Part shown: piece after piece, positions 1 to 12,600 of the stretch
How the letters are laid out: each line of letters starts with the position of its first letter
Position numbering within the stretch: the stretch's first letter is position 1
Translations under genes and position numbers: made by a program
Notes under the pieces: model-generated
The model's database searches: none
What the model was told of the DNA's origin: nothing
The model's input: the letters and a program-made list of their open reading frames with translations, nothing else
Source of the DNA: Kwoniella bestiolae CBS 10118
Lineage: Eukaryota; Basidiomycota; Tremellomycetes; Tremellales; Cryptococcaceae
NCBI RefSeq assembly: GCF_000512585.2
Contig: NC_089241.1
Span: forward strand, 3,800,001-3,864,000
Direction of reading: 5' to 3'
Length of the DNA stretch: 64,000 nt

Positions 1-182
1 ACTAAACTACGTCATCTTTCCAGGTGAGTACCCCCAAACGAGTTGTTCAGCAATGCATGCCAACTCTGAGTCAAATTTCCAATGGATCATCTCACTACCT
101 ACTTCAAGTCAAGTGCAATCCGACAATCCCCATATCTCTAGCACGTCACTATATGCATGTGTGATACCGTCATCTTCAACAC

Positions 183-1959
183 CTACCCAAACATCTTTGA
201 AAACGCCTTCCTCTCCTTCTCCTTCCTCTCCTTTCGTTTCTGCTCAACATCCTTCAAAGCCTTCAACACACCCGCATCGCCAGGAACACACTCCAACGCA
301 GCCTTCAAATCCTTCTCGGCCTCTTCATCCTCCTTCTTCTGAATCTCAGCTAATGCTCGTCGGTATAGGGCCTTTCCTTTTTCAGCCTGTGTCAAGCCAT
401 CTACGGCTAATGCTCGGGTGGTAAGGATCATGGCTAGTGTTGCGGCTGGGGGGGAACATTTGAGGGCGGCAAGTGCTGCATTGGTCAATAGAGGTATTCG
501 ACTAGGTATGACAAATCATCATCATTAGTATCCATCGTTTTGCTGTTCGAAAGGCTATATGTATGAGGGGTGGTGAGGAGAATTGGACTTACGCTGCTCT
601 GAATCCATCGACTTGGGCTTTGGGCGCATCATCCGGTAAGACCGGGTGAACATCGAGGTATCTAAGGGCTTTTTGGTATTTGTCTAAAGCAGTTGCGAAT
701 TGTCCAGCTTTGAATTCTCTATTCACGAACCATGATTAACAGTGCTGGGCCAACAATGTGGAAGAGTTCGATATGAGCGGTAGGCATGACTCACTTAGTA
801 CCGACATCTTTCAACTTCAAAGCCACACTCAACGCCTCATCAGCCTTCTCGGCATCTACACCTTCCTCATCTTGTGGGTAGTCCTGTTGATCATCCATCA
901 TCCATCAGCACAGGCGTCAAAAGGTTTCTGCATCTCATTCGGTTCAGGCGACGATTTATTGCACTTACCTCCCAGATATCTTCACCACCACTAGCTTCCT
1001 GAGCCTTCTTCCTTTCCTCGTCCTCTTTCGCAATATCCTCAGCCGACAAGACACCAGCAGAGGCAATCTTGACCTCTTCATGTGGTTTATCAGAAGTGGT
1101 AGGTAAAGCTTCGATCCGTCGTACTAAACCTTTGTTGGATCGCACTCGTCCGAATACCACGTGTTTTCCGTCGAGATGGGGTGTTGGGACGCTGTGTCGT
1201 ACGTACAGAAAACTCAGCAGCTAGTCCTTCGATTTGACACAATTGGACTGAACGGGAAGAGCAGGAGTGCGCCGAAGCGAGAGGAATAGATAGTGAGACG
1301 AGGAATACTCACGTAGTAATGAAGAATTGTGATCCATTAGTGTTAGGTCCAGCATTAGCCATGGAAAGTAACATCGGTTTGTCGTGTTTCAACGTGAACC
1401 CCTCGTCCTCGAACTATTCGTATTCGCTGATGTTAATGTTCATTGCATGCTTACGAGCTGTTACTGTCCTCTCATCGATCAAGATGGTCCAGCTTACCTT
1501 CTCGCCGTAGATCGATTCACCACCCGTTCCATTCCCATTCGTAAAGTCTCCTCCCTGAAGCATGAAGCTCTTGATACATCTGTGGAAAATCGATCCTTCG
1601 TATGCGAGTTTTCGACCGGACGAGTTGGTCTTGTCCCCTAGACAGAGATGTTTGAAGTTATCTGCGGTCTGCATAGGACCGATAAGTCAGCATGACGACA
1701 ATTCAAGTTTCAAGGCTGCGCAGGCCAAGGCCATGATGCGGTTCTCATAGGGCGTCAGACAGGAAGGGCAGGAGCCAGGATAAATCATATATGGACAAGG
1801 TCATCCCACCGCAGGACTGGCAGACTATTCCTGCTTTGCTTATTTCGATGCACAGCAGTCACTCACCTTGGGCACAACATCATCGTACAGCTCAAAAGTC
1901 AGTCTGCCAGCCGGCGAACCTCCAATGGTGATATCGAAATAGGTGATGGTGTTGGGCAT
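183..1959 (-). CDS. CPR6: Cyclophilin-40 type peptidyl-prolyl isomerase (Cpr6/Cyp40), Hsp90 co-chaperone
   Basis: Multi-exon gene starting MPNTITYFDITIGG. The N-terminal half (about residues 1-175) is a cyclophilin domain: FHRCIKSFMLQGGDF supplies the catalytic Arg and Gln, and MANAGPNTNGSQFF and HLDGKHVVFG follow. The residue before LDGKHVVFG is His, where cyclophilin A has Trp; this is typical of the Cyp40 class and lowers cyclosporin sensitivity. The C-terminal half is helical TPR sequence (for example LTQAEKGKALYRRALAEIQ) ending in the basic tail KERKEKERKAFSKMFG. Cyp40 proteins bind the Hsp90 C-terminus through the TPRs and isomerise prolyl bonds in clients, in the cytosol and nucleus. 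The length, about 375 residues, is normal. The start is the first ATG of the exon and begins the cyclophilin fold directly. Family assignment is firm; individual exon borders were inferred by eye. Confidence 0.92.
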
Positions 1960-2385
1960 TGTTGCGGGATGTGTTGCGGGATGTGTTATCGGGATGGAGC
2001 CAGGGGCAGAAGTGAGAAAGAGGAGTGGCTTGTAATGATATCAGGCGATTTCACGGATATGCTGGTAAGATGATATGTGCAAGGTATAGAGGGAAGGTCT
2101 TCATTCGGATCAACGGTCAACGGTCAACAAACAGCTATGTATTACACAAACGAATTTCGAGCAATTTCTAGTAACCGCGTGTAGTATGGAGACCCCACAT
2201 ACATATAATCTCCACTCTCTGTGCTACTCTACCTAGCCGAAGGACGAGCAAATGCATGCATACATAGACCGAGTTCTGAGCTGCTTATACCTATGAATAT
2301 ATGTACTGCATAGATAGTACAGCGAGACTTCATCTGATATCCAGCCAAGGATGAGGAGAGATCCGAGGTTGAGATAGCTTATAAC
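1960..2385. other. Intergenic: CYP40 promoter and cupin 3' flank
   Basis: The region is non-coding, between the start of the cyclophilin gene and the probable last codon of the cupin gene; both are on the minus strand. It holds a short direct repeat of CGGTCAA near 2113-2127 and the heat-shock-element-like pattern listed separately. No RNA gene was seen. Confidence 0.6.
2156..2173. promoter_or_regulatory. Imperfect heat shock element upstream of CYP40
   Basis: The sequence reads TTCgaGCAatTTCtaGTA, that is alternating TTC and G-A units with exact 5-bp spacing. The two TTC units are perfect and the G-units deviate (GCA and GTA for GAA). It lies about 200 bp upstream of the start of an Hsp90 co-chaperone gene, a class that is usually an Hsf1 target. 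This is pattern matching only; a chance match is possible. Confidence 0.3.
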
Positions 2386-3237
2386 TTATAGTTTCGCTCT
2401 GGTATATGGCTTGTGATCTACCCCACCACGATTCGTCACGCTAATTTGATCGAGTTGATCAGCTGGCTGTCTCGAACTGTCTATGTGTAGATGATTGTGC
2501 TACAACAGCAAGAGCTCACAAGAATGCTTTGAATGGGTTCTTGAGGGATAGGAACGCTGCGCCCTATCATCACAAACCTCATCCGTTAGAAATAGCCCGG
2601 TAGAAAAAGAGGGTCAACTCACTTTGGGTACAAACACCACGTCTCCTGGTTTGGCTATCAACTTCTTGCCGTTCTGCACCATACTGTATAACCCGCAAGC
2701 TATCAGTGCACATATGCGATGCGATGAAGAGGACGGTATTCTAAGGTTGACGAATATCCAACGCCGAGAGGGACAGGAAGAGGGAAAAGGGATTTGACCT
2801 ACTGCCATTCTCCTTCCAAGATGTATTTCCACTATACCAGTAACATCTCATTAGGATCACCTTGTCATATCTCCTCAAAGTGAAGTGGCATGGTGAGGTT
2901 GGACTCACCTCATTTACTGGGAAACTCTCACTATCCAGATCCTCCGCCAAGTGATCTTTCACGAATATCCCGCCCGTGTAAGGCTGGTCGCTTATCTCCG
3001 CTGAGCCGAGGTCGCCTATATGATCCCAACAAAGTCAGATCAGTTCTAAACTGGTCGATATTCATATAGATCACCGCTAGTACATCCAGTCCACAGACCA
3101 CAGTCTGCAGTAAGTGCCAGGCTGAGCTTCGAGATTGCGCTGTACTCACATACCCAAGCTCCCGGTTTGGTATTTACCAGTGGCATTGAATTAACCGAAG
3201 GGAAAATCTGGATAAGCGGGCCACTCGACGATGTCAT
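2386..3237 (-). CDS. Small EutQ-like cupin protein
   Basis: Six short exons (3150-3237, 2909-3015, 2803-2831, 2623-2683, 2520-2563, 2386-2440) join in one frame to give 127 residues. The core reads WKYILEGEWHMVQNGKKLIA followed by KPGDVVFVPKGAAF. This carries the G-E and PGDVxxxPxG turns of single-domain RmlC-like cupins, closest to the ethanolamine-utilisation EutQ group often seen as short proteins in fungi. The model uses a last intron with donor GTGAGC and a GCTGATC branch motif, giving the tail FKAFFVTNRGGVDHKPYT. Without that splice the protein stops at 2516 after AFL and lacks the final strand. The substrate is unknown, and no signal peptide or membrane segment is visible. The cupin assignment is fairly sure; the metabolic role is not. 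Confidence 0.75.
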
Positions 3238-3727
3238 TGTGAGTTATGTATATGATCGATAACTCTTTGAGGTGGATATATGGGATCTTCTCGAGGGGTG
3301 GGGATGTGGATAGTAATTTATATTCTGTACGGAAAGAAGCATGCATGTGATAACATTCACAAGAGTCAGCGCACTCTATATTCGGAAAGATCGGGTCATC
3401 CAAGCTCTAAGCGTCGCTTAGCTGCGTGTTAGACAAACTTCGATATCTGAATTTGTAAATGAGCGAGTACTCAAGGTTCTTGACCTGGATCAACCAGACC
3501 TCACACGACTACTGGGATCGATTGGTCTTCTTTGAGACTGAGGATGGTTTCAAGGATGAACCAAAAAGATTGACTTGGTCGCAACCGCATACAGAGGGTA
3601 TAATGTGCATACACGTCCCATTGAACCACTATCAATCCAAGAGAGTCAAAAGCAAGAAATAATGAGAGAAAAAACAATGCTAAATGTGATATGAAGTGCG
3701 AAGTGAAGATGAAGATGAAGGATAGAT
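3238..3727. other. Intergenic region upstream of the cupin gene
   Basis: The stretch holds the promoter of the cupin gene and the 3' flank of NOP58. It contains one plus-strand 67-codon open frame (3459-3662, MSEYSRFLTWINQTSHDYWD...) with no recognised domain, treated under findings. Confidence 0.5.
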
Positions 3728-6032
3728 CTAGGCAGCCTCTGAATCCCTCTTCTTCTTCTTCTTTTTCTTCTCCCCATCAACGACCACACTCGAATCGCCA
3801 ACCTCCGATTCGTCCGCTCGTCGTTTCTTCGATTTCTTATCTGATTCTCCTTCCTCTGAAGCTTTCTTAGCTGCCTTGGCCTATTCATCAAAACAAGGAT
3901 CAGCAATATGCTCAGACAACACATCTTATCGTCCACTGTCACTCAGGAGATGCCACCGTAGAAGCAAAGTGTACTCACAGCCTTCTTAGCTTCCTTCCTC
4001 GCTCGTCTCTCCTCCTTGCTCTCACCAACCACCATAGTCTCATCCGCATCCTCCATCGTCACGTCCCCAGCAGCCTCGGACTTTCTCTTCTTCTTCTTAT
4101 CCTTCTTTCCCTCCCTCTCTTCAGCCCTCTCAGCCCGTTTCTCCTCCTTAACTTCCAACACAGCCTCCACAGCCTTCTTAATAGCAGGTTCAGGTTGAGT
4201 AGGTAACAATCCATTTACACTATCCAAAGGTAGGTTATCGGTATTGGCATTGTACGACCCAGACCCGTTATTCGTCAATTCAAACTTGGGTTGAGATCTG
4301 CCGTTAACTCCCGAAGTTACTTTTCGCACGGATTGAATACCCGCTTGATGTTCTAATGCCCTCAATCGGGATTCAAGTTTCACTCGGTTCGTTATTCCCA
4401 CTTCGGCTGATGTGGCTTCTGATCGAGATTCGGCATCTGATAGGGCATCCACACGGATAGAGAGAGCAGCTTTGGTAGCTACCATTCGGGCCATTTTACC
4501 CTTCAACTTTTGAGGTGCTTGACCGATCAATGAGGCCTAGGAGAATCCCGCTCATCAGGATTACATTATTCTACACATTCGATCAAGAGGATATGGGAGA
4601 GGTCCAACTCACGTGGTAGATCAATCCGTATTTGGGAGTATCATGCTTAGTCTTCAAAGCTCTGAACAAAGCCTTCTCAGCACCGAGGATCTGGACAGTC
4701 GATGCAGGGTGTTTGGCCAGGTTCATGAGTGATCCAGCATGGGAGATCAACCTTGCCCCTACCAATTCACCAACAAGGGCAGTAAGGTTAGGTGCGATAG
4801 CTTGCATTCGGTTTCTTAGGTATTCGGACAGCTGAGTTCGGTACTCTGTGATGGAGATGACTTGATCACATAACGAGTTGATGTGGGCCATATCGGAATC
4901 GGAGATTTCGGTACCCATAGATAGTTCGGCGGCGGCTTTGATGGTGGCTTCGAGATCTTCTGGAAGGATCAGTTCGAATGAGGTCGAGGAGGCGTTGGTT
5001 CGGAAACCTATATCAGACGAGACGGATGATTACATCAGATGATGTTCAGTCTGACGAGAAATGGATCGAGTGAGCTCACCCATGGCTTTTACCACTCTGG
5101 CGTACGCGAGGTTATCGACGATGATCTTGGCCATTTCGGGGAAATGCCATCCGTACCATTCCTGCGTAGCGAACGAGCGTAATCAGCGTCGACCCGACTA
5201 TGGATGGACGATCCCTGGTATATGTGTAGAAAATGGACCCACCTTAACCCTCATAGAGTAAATGTTAATTTCCTTATCCAAATCATCCAACAAAGCAATA
5301 GCTTGAATAACCATCGTATCAACTTTATCAGTCGAGAATTTGAGCTTGAATCGAGATAAAGAGTGACCCAAACCCAAGGACATGGTGTTCAAGTCTTTCT
5401 GGTCAACTCCACCAAGCAAAGAGGCGAGTTGCTGTCTGATACCTCGATAGAGATCTTGGGTGGATGAATCGGATAGGACGGGGATGGAGAGGGTTTTGTT
5501 GATTGTTCCGGCTAAAATCGTTCTTCATAATTAGCTTGATCCAAAAATCATCTTTTCCCTATCCCGGGAGAGAGAAAAGGGACAGACATCAACGTACCAA
5601 GCTTAGGATCAGAGACAACCAACATCTCCTCCAACTTCTTCTTTTTCTTCTTCTTCTCTCCATCGGCTTCACCTGATCCACCAGCAACATCTACCAAGAA
5701 TTTGGAGAGCGAGTCGGTTAATCGACCATCTTGGATCGCTGCGAGATCTTCAACGGCAGAGGCTGTAGAGGTGAATCGTTGGATGGCTTGAACCTTGAGG
5801 CTGAAACAATACGTAGTACTTGTCAGCTGAAGACCACGCAAAGGGGTCCGGGGGAAATATATCCGCAAGAGTCTGATATGTGCTAGTAAGCCAAATGGGT
5901 TGACTCCACTCACGCTTTGTTGGCTCCTTCTGGCGTCTCGAATTCTTTCCATAAATCTTTGGAGTCGATCTTGGCGTCGTTGCTGAGTTTGAATACTACG
6001 AAACCGACTGAGGTTTCGGCGAGGACGAGCAT
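3728..6032 (-). CDS. NOP58: Nucleolar protein 58 (Nop58), box C/D snoRNP core
   Basis: The N-terminus MLVLAETSVGFVVFKL begins a NOP5NT domain. A central coiled coil and Nop domain follow, visible as MRVKEWYGWHFPEM, the hydrophobic stretch NLTALVGELVGARLISHAGS, the segment PASTVQILGAEKALFRALK and then KYGLIYHASLIGQ. The tail is rich in KKE/KKD and ends KKKKKKKRDSEAA. Nop58 binds the box C/D guide RNA with Snu13, Nop56 and fibrillarin, placing the methyltransferase for rRNA 2'-O-methylation in the nucleolus. Length (about 570 residues) and domain order are normal; there are at least seven introns. It is divergent from BLM10 across 632 bp. I examined several of its introns for box C/D snoRNAs, because NOP56/58 genes host them in animals, and saw no convincing C and D box pair. 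Confidence 0.96.
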
Positions 6033-6664
6033 GATGAAGGGTTATATAGGAATTAGGTGATGGGTAGAGGTGCTAAGGGGTTATTCTCTGTGAGGACGTG
6101 ATTCTTCCTTCTTTTTGATCAAGGGTCCCCTTGAAATGCGATACCTGTCGATAGGTTTATTACTTGTCTATATGATCTGTCCAAGTCAAGGTACAGTAAA
6201 CAGTCAAGTATGCGTGATGATAGCTTTGTCCACGAATAGGATGATGGTGATGGATTAGACACACTTGAATCGTAAATTCTGCAGGTCCAGAGGTTTTTTT
6301 CAGAAATTCATATGACCCCGCTTTATCACTTGATAGCGGTATGGTTCCTGAGTGGATCAAGTTATATCCACATCATGCTGTTAGTACTCGTAAGTTCATG
6401 TCTCGGAGATAGACTGATACCCGAAGTAGAGTATGTGTGTGTGATCAGTGGACATGTCCGCCCCCGCATTCGCAAGCTATCGAGTAATGCAATGCATCGC
6501 AAGCGGTTGACCAAAGTTGACAAAGTGATGATGATATCTTGAAGAAAGAGGTCAGACGATTGTAAAGCTTCTTACTTGTTCACCTTGTTCACACAAACAC
6601 ACACTATCAGCAGCGTTACTTCTCTGTTAGATCCCTCCCTCGGATTCTAAATACACTTTAGCCT
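6033..6664. promoter_or_regulatory. Divergent promoter NOP58 / BLM10
   Basis: This is non-coding sequence between two head-to-head start codons. I see no clear TATA box, RNA gene or long repeat. CACAAACACACAC near 6591-6603 is a short CA-rich tract, probably leader sequence of BLM10. Confidence 0.5.
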
Positions 6665-9600
6665 ATGGTGGTGACGTCTCAAAGGACACCTCATCAGACG
6701 TCACTGACATCGACATCGACGAATACAACATCATCAACATCATCAACAGCTGACATACCATCACTCGCTAATCGTTCAAGTGAGAGTGGGACATACAAAA
6801 CCAATCAAGGCCTTCGGTGTAAAGGGCCAGCTCAGCGTCACACAAGTTAGTACCCTCACCTCATGCACCTACAACATAAATATATATATATATATATATA
6901 TATAGAGAGTGTCATCCTCATTCCTATCTTATTGTTCGGTACATCCTCATCATCATGATCCACACAATATCATCGTATCAATGCTGATCAATCTAACCAA
7001 TCAATCAGAATCAAACATACCTTCTCTACCTCGTTCCATTCAGCCGACCTCCCTTCCTTCTTTCGGTACCGCCGCTAGACTCGAATCAGGTGCATTCTCA
7101 TACGACGACGAGTATTACGAAGGGGAAGAGGATATAGATATCGAAGAGGAAATAGCTAAACTTGAGGACGAATATCTATCAAGTTAGTATGACTCCTCCT
7201 TGCACCAACGCAGAGGACAAACAAGCTGATTGATTGATTGATAAACCTCCTATCCACCCATCTCTCACTGTAACTCAACCCACGTTTGTCCCACCTCCTG
7301 AATGTAGCGGAAGAAGAGGCAATTGATTTCCAAATGGGCGAGGTCTGGCCCTCCTCCACGCCCAACAGGCTCGGAGAATCATATACCAAGGATGGAGTGA
7401 CAAAGTCATTACAGGATGTAAGTTGATCTCTCACCTTCCATATCTTCTTCTTAGTCGCTGATCACCTTTCTCATTTCCACTTTCGTCCACCACCATCTGA
7501 TCATGACCCCTCCATTCTCCGCTATACACTCACTCTACCGTGCTCACTTTCATGTGACATATCATAAATTCCCTCATCGAATTTCCGGTCGCCACTGGCC
7601 ATTCGAACATATCGCCACGCCACCTATACCATGTCCTCCATTCGACCATGATCATCCCATAAACCCTTATCCCTCAAAACCCTCTTCTCAATTTGGCTAT
7701 TGGCCCTCTGCACCTCCGCCAAACGATCAGTCTGACGATCCCAGATTATCATGTCTCGGTCTACCGCTTTCCTTGCCGTACGATGTGGAGAGCCTGGCGG
7801 AGATGGATGATAAGTTGGAGTTGATCTTGTGTAGGATGATAGAGTGTATCAAAGCGAGAGAATATGGAATGGGTTTCAGAGTTTGGGATTCAGCTTTATC
7901 CATGTAAGCTGTCGTTTATTATGTTTCGTTCTATTGATAGCTTACATGTCCAATGGTGTAGCTGGATGAGCATGGGATACCCTATGAAGCGAGATATCAA
8001 GATCAAATTGATCTTCGTGTATTATGAGATCATTTGTGAGCTGTCTCCCAGTATTATAGCTCATACATCAGCTAACATTCCTTCTGTAGTCGTTCCTGGC
8101 TTATCGTCCTCTTTCATCGAAGACGCAAGCAATCAATTCATCAATCTCATAGGGTAAGTCAGCTGAAGCTCGAACCGTTTCAAGAGCTGATCATCAATGT
8201 ATGTCAGTGATCGATCTCTGAACATATACGACTTCCGCATTCCCTGGCGACCATTATACGATGCCTTGTACTTTGAGCTATTCCCTCATCCCAATAAACT
8301 CGCTCGTCATTCCGTCAACCTCGCGCCCTCATTCCTCAACGTCGCAGAAGCAGCTCAAAGGTTCTTCCATCCTGGAGATGTCGATGAGATGCTTGAAGAA
8401 ATACTGCCAAAACTCGAGCCTTCCATGGATTCGATCCTAGCCACTCAGACCTTCTTGGTCCACTTCTTACCTATTTCGCATTGTCAGAAATGGTTGCCAG
8501 TCAGTAAGTGCCGCGTGATTTCTTTCTATTAAGCAACTATGGACTCACTGCGGATTTATCTGCTTAGTCTTCCGGTTATGGCACGGTTTGAACAGTGGAC
8601 TATGGGATGATCAAGCTTCCGATTTGATGGGTCAACTAGCAATCGCCCATATCGATCCTGGTAAATCCGATCCATCGGTGATCAAGCGAATCCCGAAGGA
8701 TACACATAATACTCCAGAAGAACAAGCGAACAATCCAAGTGTGCGAAGGAGGTACCGAAATCACAAGATCCGATTACTAGAGGTAGCTGGGGAAGTCGAG
8801 GAAGATGAGGATGGAGTGAATTACTGGGCAAAAGAAAGCTTGTTACCCCCTGAAGAGAACTTAGCAGATCCAAATTGGGGTGGTGTAAGGAAGGATGTTG
8901 GTATCTTCAGTGATCAGGAATTCGAATTCTTGATGTCGAAATGTCTGAGATCGCTCAGTAGGTTACCGCTTTCCCGTACCACTGTGGAAGTAACAATTAC
9001 TGACAATAATCCGTTTAGATGTCCCCGTTGGAGGAAGCATAGCTTCACAAAACTCGATGTCCGTCACCATGGCGGACGCAAGGGCATCAAAGAAGATTCT
9101 CGACGCGAAGAAACCAATTGATAGAGTCCAATCTTTGGCCGAGACCATCGTTTTTTCAATGTCGGAAGATTCACCTTTTGCGACTCTCGCGTCTGGAGTA
9201 GCTACAGGTACAGCTACGCCCATGCCCACGTCGACGTCTAGTTCTGCACCCATCCAACCTGCTATTGCCAGACTACAGAATGGTTCAAGTATGTCACGAT
9301 CTGCAAGTAGCGATAGTCTGGCTGTTGCTGGACAGAAGAGCGAGGCGAATAGGAGGTACTTGGCCGGAAGTAAGGCTTTGGATCACCTGAGCAAGCTGTT
9401 GACGAGCTGTGAGACTGTAAGTGTATTCATCAGCTGCGTCCGTTATAGTGATCACAGCTGAGAGACATATAGTTCTTCCATCCATCAAATTCTGGTCATT
9501 GGTCGGTATTCCTTACGACCTTCCTCTCGCACCTTGCAAGCAACTTTGTCGAAAGGTGGAAGTCCGAGGAAGAACCCGATTGTCGAACTCCAGCTGCTTG

Positions 9601-12600
9601 GCGGTTGACCCCTGCTATCAAGAGGGAGTTTGTACTATGCTTAAGACCACTTGCTTTGACTTCCATGTTCAACAAGGTGAGTACACCTGGTCGTCTTCCA
9701 TGCAGGTTCCGATTCTCAGCTGATTCATTGGTTTAGGACATGAACTCTGTCACACCAGCAATCTCAGCTCTGAAGAAGTTATCTCTGCTCGAGCCAGATC
9801 TCATCATGCCAGCTATGATGGAGCGAGCCGTACCCTCACTTCAAGGACTTGAGGAAACCCAACGAACCCCAGCTGTCACCTATGCTCTCGCAGCACTATC
9901 TCAACCGCTCTCCGCTCGACAAATATGGCGATACGGCGGAATGTATGTCGCCGATATATTTGCTTTACTACTTCCAGGTATCGACCTGAACGATCCTGCC
10001 AAAACTGGATTATCATGTATGGCCATCTCCAATATGGTAGACTTCATCCATATGGCCGATATATCAGATAACGATGAGAATAACGCGATACCTGGACCTA
10101 GAGCTGTGAGAAAGACACCTAGAGCTCAAGTCGAGGACGATCCGAATGATCCGGTACAACATGAGTTGGAAGATCTGTCACCTGAAGAAGTCAATGGAAG
10201 AGTCAGATTCGCTACTTCCGCTTTCAGGGATTGGGTTCCCGAGTTCTTAGGTAGAGTGTTATTGTTATTCTCCAACCTGCCCGAAGAAGGAGGTAAGACT
10301 GGTAGAGCTGGTGGAAAGACTGAAGCGTTGACTTTATCAAGTGTTTTGGTGAGCTATCGTAATCGTCGAGGCAAATAATTAGCTGACTTGATAACATAGC
10401 ACACGTGTGGAGGAGTCTTTGCTGCTCTTGACGATAAACTATTCGATGCGGCCCTCGAACAAGTAGCAGAATATGCAACCACCACTTGTCGAGCCAATGC
10501 AGTCGACGCTGTTGGTGAACTCGTCCGAAACCTCGCTTCTGCCAATGCTACCAAAGTGTTCGCCAAGCTTTTCCCGATCTGTAAACAGAGAATTATGCAT
10601 GAACTCAAGACTGGTGCTTCGTCTTTGAGAACTACTACCACTAGTATTCCTTTACCTGCTGACGCAGGACTGCATTGGTGGCAATCTATTTTGATTGGGA
10701 TGTTAATACCTGGTAGAATCACGGTGAGTTCAGCTTTAGCACCTGGTCAAACCGTAGCTGACAAGTGCCAACCTCACCCCCCTACCCCGTTGTAGTTGTC
10801 CGATCCGGAGATCAGGGGCCAATATATCGAATTACTCAGAGTGATGATCGATTCGACCCTGTCTGAAAGAGGATGGCAATGGACAGGCAAGATTATCGAG
10901 AAATCTGTCAGCTCATTGACTTCGATCTATTTCAAAGATATGAGAGGATTGAATGACGATGTCTGCCAAAGTGAAGGTACGTTGACTTGTGTTGATATAT
11001 GATCTAGTATCAAAATGCTCATCACATTATGGTTGATAGATTTCAAACTCAATCACACCTTATACTGGGGTAAATTATACCGTCCATCAGAAGTCAAGCC
11101 TGATTGGCGTCTCCCCTCTGCACAAGACATCGAGATGGCTTTTGATATTATTGGCATAGCGGATCAAGCTACGCAGAAGCTGAACAGCTTGCTGGATAAC
11201 CCCTCCTACGGAGATAAGGTCTGGAGCAACGAGTTCTGCAGATCTATAAATGTGATTGACAAGATCCTGAGGGGTACATATAACTTGATTGCGGAGATTG
11301 AAGCAAGGAAGACCGGTGGTGCCAAAGCGCCTTCGTGGGTTTAGCTGCTTAGCTCGACCATTGCATACATAGCTAACTCTGATCATACCATAGATTCCTT
11401 CCACAGGAGATCCTCAAACTTCCCCCGCCATACAAATCAGGCCTTATCCTCACCAACCCCGATGATCCTCGATATCAACATGTGGCAGACTTCCGGACAC
11501 GAGTTGGCGAAACCTTGCATCGAGCAGCAACGGCAATGCGAACGGCTGGTCAATCCGATAATTCGGTCGATACTGTCAAATTACTAGTCACCACTATCGG
11601 TACCTATCTTACCGCGTACGGTGTACGATCCAAGCAATTCTCAAGTGCTCAGAACGCCTACACCGGTATGATGGCTACTAAGAAGATGTACGAATCACAG
11701 CGAAAACACCATCGATCAATCTTCTTGGCTGCTGCTTCGGTACATCATCAAAATCGATTGACCACTCTGGCATATTATCGAGTCCGATCGGAGTTAGACG
11801 ATAAATTGATAGTGAATATACTAGATTTCTGTCTGTCTCCGTTTGTAAGAGTACGACGATCGAGTCAAAGCACCCTCGATACTATTGCCAAGCTCTACCG
11901 AGGAACTTGGATCTTATGCTTCCCTACGCTCTTCGACGCTCTTCAACCCGGTACAGATCCCGATATTATGAAAGGTGCCTTGTATGTACTGCGATACAAT
12001 CACATGGGATTACACAGAATCGCCAAAGACTGGAGACAACTCCTTCAACTTACACAGTGTCTCCTGGGAGCTCACCACGAGAACAAAGCCTCTGTTCAGG
12101 CGCTCGTATCAAAAGCGACCGACGAACTCATCCAACGAATCAAGGAACCCACATCGTTCGATATGGATATCAGAACTGAAAAGATCCACGCTGCCGCCAA
12201 TGATCTGGCGGGGATATTATCTATCAAACCTGATCAAGGTATTATAGATAAGATCCACCAGGGGACCGTAGATAGATTGACTCATCAGGATGAACAATGG
12301 GATATATTCGTGGATAAGGTATTGGAGATAGCCAATTCCCCGGGACTGAATTGGAGATACGTCTTATCTGCTAGTAGGTTCTTACTGAGTGTGATGAGGC
12401 GAGATAAACCTACGGATGGGAGGTTGGCAGGGTTTTTTATGGGGAATGTACAGAATCCGCATCCTAGGATTAGGGATTATGGGACTGTGTGAGTTTTCTC
12501 TTTACTTTTCTGTCTCGGTCTCGTTCTGTCCTGCCACCTCATCTTTTCTCCTTCTCCTTTCAACTCCCCGGAAGTCTTCTGTCCTGTCCATCTCTTCTTC

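Noticed and set aside
1..182. CTTTCCAG-GTGAGTA string at 18-30, suggesting a plus-strand exon end at the left edge
   Set aside because: No frame or protein family can be read from so short a piece; it is more simply the 3' flank of the cyclophilin gene.
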